NCBI RefSeq assembly: GCF_026319365.1
Contig: NZ_JAPDMS010000001.1
Coordinates: forward strand, 306,422-320,050
Source: Methylophaga sp. OBS1
GTDB taxonomy: Bacteria; Pseudomonadota; Gammaproteobacteria; Nitrosococcales; Methylophagaceae
Reading direction: 5' to 3'
Length of the DNA stretch: 13,629 nt
Each line of letters starts with the position of its first letter. The first letter of the stretch is position 1. Positions 9,156-13,629 of this stretch are shown one piece after another. The translations under genes were made by a program, and so were the position numbers. A model generated the notes under the pieces. The model worked only from the letters and a program-made list of their open reading frames with translations, did not search any database and was not told the DNA's origin.

Positions 9156-10498
9156 CGTGGCAGTTCGATAACAAAGCTCGCACCGCCCAGGCGTGAGCGT
9201 TCGAGGTTGATATTGCCTTCGTAGGCCACAATGATATCGCTGACAATAGCGAGACCCAGGCCCTGGCCTTCGGCCTGGGTATCAATGCGGTGCCCGCGTT
9301 TAATCACAAAGCCTTCAGCCCGTGCCGGGATGCCGCTGCCATCATCTTCGACACGGATGCGAACATTGCCATTTATGGTGGTGACAATCACATGAACTTG
9401 GTGTTTACAGTATTTGTAGGCATTCTCCAGCAGGTTGCCCAGTAGCTCATACATATCCCCTTCGTCGGCATGGATATAGGCATCGCGTTCGATTTCACAC
9501 TGACTGCGGATAGTCTTGCTTTGATACACCTTGTCCAGACTGCTGGTGATTTTGTAGATAATCTCGCCCAGTGATACCGGTGCAAGCAGACTGCTTTTGC
9601 CTTCTGTGGAGGCACGTTGTAACTGATAATCAACCAGCGTACTGATGCGATCCAACTGTTCGTAGCCGGTTTTACGGAGTTGTTGCATATTGTCGCTGTT
9701 TTCCAGTTCACCCCGGAACACCGATAAGGGGGTTTTCAGACTGTGAGCCAGATCCGCCAGTGAGTGTTTGTAACGTTGTCGTCGCGATTCTTCATGGTCA
9801 AGCAGGGCATTGATTCGAAAAGTGAGCTGTTGCAGTTCCTTTGGATATTCATCATTGAGACGGCGGTGTTCTCCGGTTTCAATAGCATGTAAATCGATGG
9901 CTACGTCGTATAGAGGCCGAAGACTCCAGCGCAGTATAATCCACTGTGCAATCAGCAGCATCAGACCGGTACCGCCCAGCCAGTACCATAGACTGCGCTG
10001 AAAACTGGCGGTCTGTTCCTTCAGTACCTGCATATCCTCAGCCACATTAATGGTGTAGGCAATTTCCTTACCCTCATCGGTCTCCCAGACAATGCCAAAT
10101 GCCAGGTTCAGCAGGCTCATGCCGGTTTCCATCTCGACGACGTGGTATTCCTCCTGGGACGGCTCTGGGGTGAACGGCAAAGCCAGGAAGTGGCCTATCG
10201 CCGACGGTGACTGCCAGACAATCTCGCCTTGTTGGGTGATTTGCGCATAGAGACCGGAATTGGGAATCGAAAACTTGGGTTCTGCCAGATCAGCCGACAT
10301 CACCAGTTCACCAGAGGCATTGATATCGGCTGCAGTCAGCAGGGTGTAGACGTAATTCTGCAGACGTTTTTTCTGTTCATGCTCGGCGCTGCTTTCAAAA
10401 GCATTGTTAAGACTGACGGCGGATAATCCAAAGAATGCAGTTAGCACCAGGCTGACGGCTATCAGAAGTCGGTTGGAGAGGGAAAGCTTATTAACCAC
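9149..10498 (-). CDS. phoQ: PhoQ-type sensor histidine kinase
   Basis: This 449-residue inner-membrane kinase has helix 1 at about 11-31, a periplasmic sensor region of about 137 residues (32-168), helix 2 at about 169-189, and a HAMP-like linker (SLRPLYDVAIDLHAIETGEH). The dimerisation domain holds His252 in LADLAHSLKTPLSV. HSLKTPL, rather than the common HELRTPL, is typical of PhoQ. The ATPase has N box GNLLENAYKYCK (Asn359), G1 VEDDGSGIP and G2 GQGLGLAI, and RGHRID...GQG also recalls E. coli PhoQ. In enterics PhoQ senses low Mg2+, acid and cationic peptides. The sensor here is only loosely alike, with scattered acidic residues instead of one dense acidic cluster, so the stimulus is uncertain. 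The GTG start overlaps the regulator gene by 8 nt. A Marinobacter- or Pseudomonas-type name could also apply. Confidence 0.88.
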   Translation of the reverse strand: MVNKLSLSNRLLIAVSLVLTAFFGLSAVSLNNAFESSAEHEQKKRLQNYVYTLLTAADINASGELVMSADLAEPKFSIPNSGLYAQITQQGEIVWQSPSAIGHFLALPFTPEPSQEEYHVVEMETGMSLLNLAFGIVWETDEGKEIAYTINVAEDMQVLKEQTASFQRSLWYWLGGTGLMLLIAQWIILRWSLRPLYDVAIDLHAIETGEHRRLNDEYPKELQQLTFRINALLDHEESRRQRYKHSLADLAHSLKTPLSVFRGELENSDNMQQLRKTGYEQLDRISTLVDYQLQRASTEGKSSLLAPVSLGEIIYKITSSLDKVYQSKTIRSQCEIERDAYIHADEGDMYELLGNLLENAYKYCKHQVHVIVTTINGNVRIRVEDDGSGIPARAEGFVIKRGHRIDTQAEGQGLGLAIVSDIIVAYEGNINLERSRLGGASFVIELPRQ

Positions 10499-11168
10499 GT
10501 GGCAGATTCAGCCGGTAACCGCGACCACGTAAAGTTTCAATCGGGTTCAGAGCCTTGTCCGGGTCAAGTTTGCTGCGCAGGCGTTTAACAAACACTTCGA
10601 TGACGTTACTGTCACGATCCTGATCCAGTTCGTAGATATGGTCGGTCAGTTCAGTTTTTGATATCACTTCACCGGCATGCAGCATCAGATAATGTAATAG
10701 CCGATACTCATAAGCAGTGAGATCTATCTTGTTGTCATCCCTGGTGACTTGCTGCGTGCTGGGATTCAGACAGATGGGGCCACAGCAGATTGTCGCGTTC
10801 GCCCAACCTGAAGCCCGCCTGGCCAGCGCATTGAGACGGGCCAGTAACTCTTCGAAATGAAAGGGTTTAACCAGGTAATCATCAGCACCCGATTCCAGTC
10901 CTTCCACCTTGTCCTGCCAGCGGCCGCGGGCGGTCAGAATCAGTATCGGGTAATCAAGGCCTTGTTGACGCAGTTGTTGGATCACCTCAATGCCGGAAAG
11001 TTTAGGCAACCCCAGATCAATAATGGCTACATCATAAGTGTATTCAGTCCCCATAAACAGGCCTTCTTCGCCGTCTGCGACCGCGTCGACAGTCAGGTTC
11101 TGATCGTTTAATTGTCTGGTGATTTGCTCACGCAGATGGATTTCATCTTCTATCAGTAAAACGCGCAT
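10491..11168 (-). CDS. phoP: PhoP-type OmpR-family response regulator
   Basis: This 225-residue protein has a receiver domain (1-115) with the acidic pair Glu7-Asp8, phosphorylation site Asp51 in IIDLGLP, Thr79 and Lys101. A winged-helix output domain follows (about 130-223) with the OmpR-type ending LRGRGYRLNLPRG. Receiver details such as ILTARGRWQDKVEGLESGADDYLVKPF are close to PhoP. It should bind promoter DNA after phosphorylation by the kinase encoded next, whose start overlaps it by 8 nt. The inter-domain region contains Cys128, Cys129 and Cys133 (ICCGPICL), which is unusual for PhoP. It starts 6 nt after the PepSY gene, so the three genes form one operon. Direct PhoP-box repeats near the operon start were not evident. 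Confidence 0.92.
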   Translation of the reverse strand: MRVLLIEDEIHLREQITRQLNDQNLTVDAVADGEEGLFMGTEYTYDVAIIDLGLPKLSGIEVIQQLRQQGLDYPILILTARGRWQDKVEGLESGADDYLVKPFHFEELLARLNALARRASGWANATICCGPICLNPSTQQVTRDDNKIDLTAYEYRLLHYLMLHAGEVISKTELTDHIYELDQDRDSNVIEVFVKRLRSKLDPDKALNPIETLRGRGYRLNLPRG

Positions 11169-11174
11169 GCTGTC

Positions 11175-11468
11175 TCAGGGAAGGGTATGACCGCTATCAC
11201 GGTCGATACGGTGAACTTTTACTTTGCCATTGTCGTGGAGCACTTTGACCCGAAAAATCAATTGATCGCCGTTGGGCTGTTCCTCTACAGAGAGAATTTT
11301 GCCACCGGTTTCGATTTTAGCCAGTTCCGCTGCTGTATGCTTGGTCAGTGGCAGTGTGATTTCGTTGATGATATTCCCCGGTTGCTGTTCATATGGGATG
11401 GCGTCATCGGCATGAACAAACGAGCCCATCAGCAAACTAAACAGCAATACACAGCGAAACTTAAACAT
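11175..11468 (-). CDS. Periplasmic PepSY-domain protein
   Basis: This small secreted protein of 97 residues has a signal peptide MFKFRCVLLFSLLMGSFVHA, cleaved after VHA at residue 20. A single PepSY-like domain covers about 40-94: LTKHTAAELAKIETGGKILS leads into VEEQPNGDQLIFRVKVL and HDNGKVKVHRIDRDSG. The helix-then-three-strands pattern and the terminal V-x-x-I-D-x-D-S-G match PepSY, a domain linked to protease inhibition and to modulation of envelope signalling. It is the first gene of the pepSY-phoP-phoQ operon, 6 nt ahead of phoP. A role in adjusting the sensor kinase or reporting envelope state is therefore a reasonable inference, not proven. ATG at 11468 has AAGG about 7 nt upstream. 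A 22-bp palindrome lies 29 nt upstream of the start. Confidence 0.88.
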   Translation of the reverse strand: MFKFRCVLLFSLLMGSFVHADDAIPYEQQPGNIINEITLPLTKHTAAELAKIETGGKILSVEEQPNGDQLIFRVKVLHDNGKVKVHRIDRDSGHTLP

Positions 11469-11497
11469 GGGATTACCTTATCATTATCAGCCGTATT

Positions 11498-11519
11498 TTT
11501 AACAGCATCTGCTGTTAAA
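11498..11519. promoter_or_regulatory. 22-bp perfect palindrome upstream of pepSY-phoPQ
   Basis: The arms TTTAACAGCA (11498-11507) and TGCTGTTAAA (11510-11519) are exact reverse complements around a 2-nt centre. The palindrome lies 29 nt upstream of the pepSY ATG and 39 nt after the cytochrome stop. Neither strand shows a T-run after the stem, and a 2-nt centre makes a poor hairpin loop. A protein-binding operator is therefore likelier than a terminator. A possible -10 GATAAT (on -, near 11482-11487) lies just downstream. Confidence 0.5.
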
Positions 11520-11558
11520 GCAAGTCCGGACAGTCACTCACTATTGTCCTGGATTGGT

Positions 11559-11960
11559 TCATTTCATTTTTTCAGGTTTTACGGCATCAATTGCGCCATC
11601 CGCCCGGGCTTTAAGATAGCTATAAATATTGTCCCGACCCTGCATCACAGACTGATTTGATTGCCAAGCCGGCATCATCCCGATTCGACCGGTTTTGCCC
11701 TCGGCTACTGTTTTCATAAACTCTTCATAAGTGATTTTATTGAGGCTTTCTGCCAGATTAGGCCCAGCCAGCCCCTGGCCGTAAGTACCGTGACAGCGTG
11801 CACACCAGTTGCGGTAGAGCTTGAAACCATTATAGGTATCGGCATCCAGTTTGTTGCCATTGGTAACCGTATAGGGTCTAGGACCCGCGGCTAATACCGG
11901 GAGGGCGGATAGGTAAGAAATGGCAACGCCCAGTGTCATTGTCAAAAGCAGTTTTTTCAT
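11559..11960 (-). CDS. Periplasmic monoheme cytochrome c, XoxG/MxaG-like
   Basis: This 133-residue c-type cytochrome has signal peptide MKKLLLTMTLGVAISYLSAL then PVLA, cleaved at about residue 24. The heme attachment motif is Cys53-Ala-Arg-Cys56-His57 in WCARCHGTYGQGLAGPNL. A probable distal Met ligand is M95 or M96 in GMMPAWQSN. The segment DTYNGFKLYR before the heme and NIYSYLKARADGAI near the end resemble cytochromes that accept electrons from PQQ methanol or alcohol dehydrogenases (XoxG, MxaG and relatives). No dehydrogenase gene is in the window, so that partner is inferred. ATG at 11960 is preferred to an upstream start at 11984 because GAGGTG (11972-11967) is 6 nt before it and the signal peptide begins there. 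The gene is on the same strand as pepSY, 90 nt ahead of it. Confidence 0.85.
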   Translation of the reverse strand: MKKLLLTMTLGVAISYLSALPVLAAGPRPYTVTNGNKLDADTYNGFKLYRNWCARCHGTYGQGLAGPNLAESLNKITYEEFMKTVAEGKTGRIGMMPAWQSNQSVMQGRDNIYSYLKARADGAIDAVKPEKMK

Positions 11961-11984
11961 AATAATCACCTCAATAATTAGCAA

Positions 11985-12518
11985 CGAAGCGGTTCAAGCT
12001 GACTCGCGCGGCATGGAGTCCATCATGGTGGTGCTAACGCAACCATCATCCGGGTCACTCATTGTATTAAGCATTCTTTTTTGCCGAGCTTATGCTCTAT
12101 ACACTCCATCAGAGCCGTCGGGCAATCTATGCACCATGAACATCCTCGCATTAACCTGACCACTCTTCGAGAGAACACGGGTTATGCCATTGGCGATAGC
12201 GCTGCTGTAAAACAGCTTGTGTCAGGACCGTGTGGCTGGGTATTCCTCATATCCAAGTGCTGCACTTTTTACCGTTTCGATTGGGTAGGCCGGTTCCAGA
12301 ACGGACAAACGGGCCATACCTCTACAGGAATAAATCCGATATTTACGATCATCGCGATCTGTGGTTCCACCTGCTGACAGGAATTTGGAAGCGGAAGCCG
12401 CAGTGATACTTTTCATAACATAGACCCACGTGTGACAGTGTCTGGAAAAGATTAACAAGCGATAACTGAACCATCACTGAATAATGAGGGCTTTTTCCCA
12501 ACAAATTATTTGCTAAGT
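11985..12518. other. Long gap without a convincing gene
   Basis: Open frames here (for example 12081-12377 on + and 12222-12458 on -) show no recognisable domain, no ribosome-binding site and cysteine- and Ser-rich random-looking composition, so I treat the stretch as non-coding. Weak items are a possible -10 ATTGTA/TACAAT at 12061-12066 facing the cytochrome gene, and small hairpins GCTGT-AAA-ACAGC (near 12203-12215) and GCGG-AAG-CCGC (near 12391-12401). A degraded gene or an unannotated small RNA cannot be excluded. Confidence 0.4.
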
Positions 12519-12534
12519 TGTGAACTGGCTCACA
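12519..12534. promoter_or_regulatory. CRP-type palindromic site 1
   Basis: TGTGA-ACTGGC-TCACA matches the E. coli CRP consensus TGTGA-N6-TCACA in all ten defined positions and is flanked by AAGT and TGTT. It lies about 100 nt upstream of the likely start of the PAS sensor gene. Binding by a cAMP-CRP/Vfr-type regulator is inferred from the match only. Confidence 0.7.
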
Positions 12535-12571
12535 TGTTGAACTGTGTCACATATGATTTACTGTGCAAACC

Positions 12572-12587
12572 TGTGACAGAGTTCACA
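12572..12587. promoter_or_regulatory. CRP-type palindromic site 2
   Basis: TGTGA-CAGAGT-TCACA is a second match to the CRP consensus in all ten defined positions. Its centre is 53 bp from that of site 1, close to five turns of B-DNA, so both proteins would sit on the same face. It ends 36 nt before the TTG proposed as the PAS gene start, so it lies in the promoter region if that start is right. Confidence 0.7.
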
Positions 12588-12623
12588 AGTACGAAAAAAG
12601 CGAAAATTGAGTCTGGAGTATCA

Positions 12624-13499
12624 TTGACTACTAAAATCAGCATGAATAAGGATGTCCGTGCCGTTGAAGCGACCGCTTTCGATCCCATGCGGTTGCAGCT
12701 CCTGTTACAGCAAGGCCCCATTGCTATCATCACTAATCTGATTGTCAGCTCGCTGACGGCTGTGATTTTGTATCCTGCCGTTAATCAGCCGTTGTTACTC
12801 TGGTGGTTGGGTGTTGCACTTGTCGTCAACAGCGGAAGGCTATGGCTGTGGCGAATCCTGCGTAACAAAAGTGCAGAGCAGCTTGTTCAGGAAACCATTC
12901 AGGCGTACGAAAATCACTATGCCATAGCCCTCTTTGTCAGTGGCTTGATTTGGGGATCATTGGGCCTTTTCTTCCATGCAGAACTGCCCCTGACACAACA
13001 AATGACCATACCGCTGGTTGCCTGCGGTATGTCCGCAGGTGCCGTTTTCTCATATCTCAGTAGTTTGCGGAGTTTCTCTGCGTTTGTTCTGCCCCTGTTG
13101 CTACCAGTTTGTCTTAGCATTTTTTCGGCAGGCCTATACACCGTGGCAATGATAACGCTGGTTTATCTGCTTGCCATCATGCTGCTGGCTCGTAACCTCA
13201 ATCATAAAATGCTTGAAAGTTTGAGGTTACGCCATGAAAACCAATCATTAGTCAGCCACTTGTCCGATATTAACCGGAAACAGGCAGAACTACTGAGCGA
13301 GCTACGCGCTAAGGAAACCTTTTTGATGCACACCTTTGAAGATGCGGGTGTGCCTATGCTTTTAATGGATAAAAGCTTTGTGATTCTGGATGTGAATAAG
13401 GCCGGCTGTGAGTTGTTCGGTTTTGACAAAACCAAATTGCAGGGTAAACACGCCATTGAGTTATTGCATCCTGATGACAACGCAGAAATCAGCTCATAG
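12624..13499 (+). CDS. Membrane-anchored PAS sensor protein, reading frame ended by an in-frame TAG
   Basis: Up to the TAG at 13497-13499 the frame encodes about 291 residues. Six hydrophobic helices span about residues 31-189, for example GPIAIITNLIVSSLTAVIL and VAMITLVYLLAIMLLA. A coiled coil (NHKMLESLRLRHENQSLVSH onward, about 190-232) and the first part of a PAS domain follow (TFEDAGVPMLLMDKSFVILD, NKAGCELFGFDKTKLQGK, LLHPDDNAEISS). This plan is typical of membrane-anchored sensor kinases or diguanylate cyclases, whose output domain would follow the PAS. The membrane part is MASE-like in layout but I cannot name it. TTG at 12624 has GGAG 5 nt upstream. ATG at 12642 is an alternative lacking a ribosome-binding site. 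The frame is open back to 12510, but that region holds the two CRP-type sites. The TAG looks premature (see the next entry). Confidence 0.72.
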   Translation: MTTKISMNKDVRAVEATAFDPMRLQLLLQQGPIAIITNLIVSSLTAVILYPAVNQPLLLWWLGVALVVNSGRLWLWRILRNKSAEQLVQETIQAYENHYAIALFVSGLIWGSLGLFFHAELPLTQQMTIPLVACGMSAGAVFSYLSSLRSFSAFVLPLLLPVCLSIFSAGLYTVAMITLVYLLAIMLLARNLNHKMLESLRLRHENQSLVSHLSDINRKQAELLSELRAKETFLMHTFEDAGVPMLLMDKSFVILDVNKAGCELFGFDKTKLQGKHAIELLHPDDNAEISS

Positions 13500-13629
13500 T
13501 TCAAAAAGCTGCTTGCATATGAAATCAGACAATATCGAGTCACCCGTCGTTGTATCAGTCGTCATGGAGAAACGCTATGGCTGAACTCAACCATTTCGGC
13601 AGTGCGCGGTGAAGATAACGAGATAGAGT
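13500..13629 (+). pseudogene. In-frame continuation of the PAS domain beyond the TAG, running off the window
   Basis: Reading on in the same frame after the TAG gives FKKLLAYEIRQYRVTRRCIS, then RHGETLWLNSTISAVRGEDN and EIE. There is no further stop to the window end. This is the expected second half of a PAS/S-box domain: HPDD, then F-x-x-L-L-x-x-E-I-x-x-Y, then (K/R)-R-x-(I/V), then G-x-x-x-W, then S-x-V-R. The PAS domain is therefore intact apart from one codon. A CAG (Gln) or GAG (Glu) to TAG change would explain it. No in-frame ATG, GTG or TTG with a ribosome-binding site allows a restart here. The remainder of the gene lies outside the window. Confidence 0.75.

Noticed and set aside
12081..12377. 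98-codon open frame on the + strand
   Set aside because: Rich in Cys, His, Ser and Ile without pattern, no ribosome-binding site, and no domain resemblance.
12431..12446. Third CRP-like site starting TGTGACAGTGT
   Set aside because: Only the left half-site matches; the right half (CTGGA) agrees with TCACA at one position.
12222..12458. 78-codon open frame on the - strand
   Set aside because: No ribosome-binding site, no recognisable motif, and residue composition looks like translated non-coding DNA.
12543..12552. TGTGTCACAT between the two CRP-type sites
   Set aside because: It has TGTG and CACA arms, but with a 1-nt centre instead of the six required, so it is not a CRP site. It may be chance in a TGTG-rich stretch.

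Overview
The window looks like chromosomal DNA from a gammaproteobacterium. ZipA followed by NAD-dependent ligase LigA, a CysZ-type sulfate permease, a DarP (YjgA) ribosome-maturation factor and a PhoP/PhoQ pair are all gammaproteobacterial hallmarks. A small XoxG/MxaG-like cytochrome c would fit a methylotroph or another user of PQQ alcohol dehydrogenases (a Methylophaga-like lineage is my tentative guess). I see no tRNA, rRNA, CRISPR, insertion sequence or phage gene. Genes are densely packed, and two convergent gene pairs abut or overlap at their 3' ends.

Left part (1-2750): three small membrane proteins on + (a two-helix protein, a DUF202 protein, a 49-aa DUF3096 protein), then a secreted, very acidic protein built from two similar beta-rich units and followed by a 13-bp hairpin. 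A gap of about 390 bp without a gene leads to a LysE/RhtB-type exporter and a tiny BFD-like [2Fe-2S] protein.

Middle part (2750-9155): cysZ and queF lie on -, with an intrinsic terminator behind queF. Divergent from queF is a tight + strand run zipA-ligA-trpD2(ybiB)-yjbQ-darP, with overlaps or gaps of 17, 3, 4 and 2 nt. It is almost certainly one transcript joining division, DNA ligation, a nucleic-acid-binding TrpD paralogue, the YjbQ enzyme and 50S maturation.

Right part (9149-11984): on - lies pepSY-phoP-phoQ (transcribed in that order), an envelope-stress or cation-sensing two-component operon with a small periplasmic PepSY protein in front. A 22-bp perfect palindrome sits just upstream of pepSY. 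Behind it is a monoheme c-type cytochrome gene.

Right end (11985-13629): about 0.5 kb without a convincing gene ends in two perfect CRP-type palindromes (TGTGA-N6-TCACA), 53 bp apart centre to centre. Next comes a six-helix membrane protein with a coiled coil and a PAS domain. Its reading frame is cut by an in-frame TAG in the middle of the PAS domain, yet PAS-like sequence continues in the same frame to the window edge. It is therefore a recent nonsense pseudogene, a readthrough gene or a sequence error.
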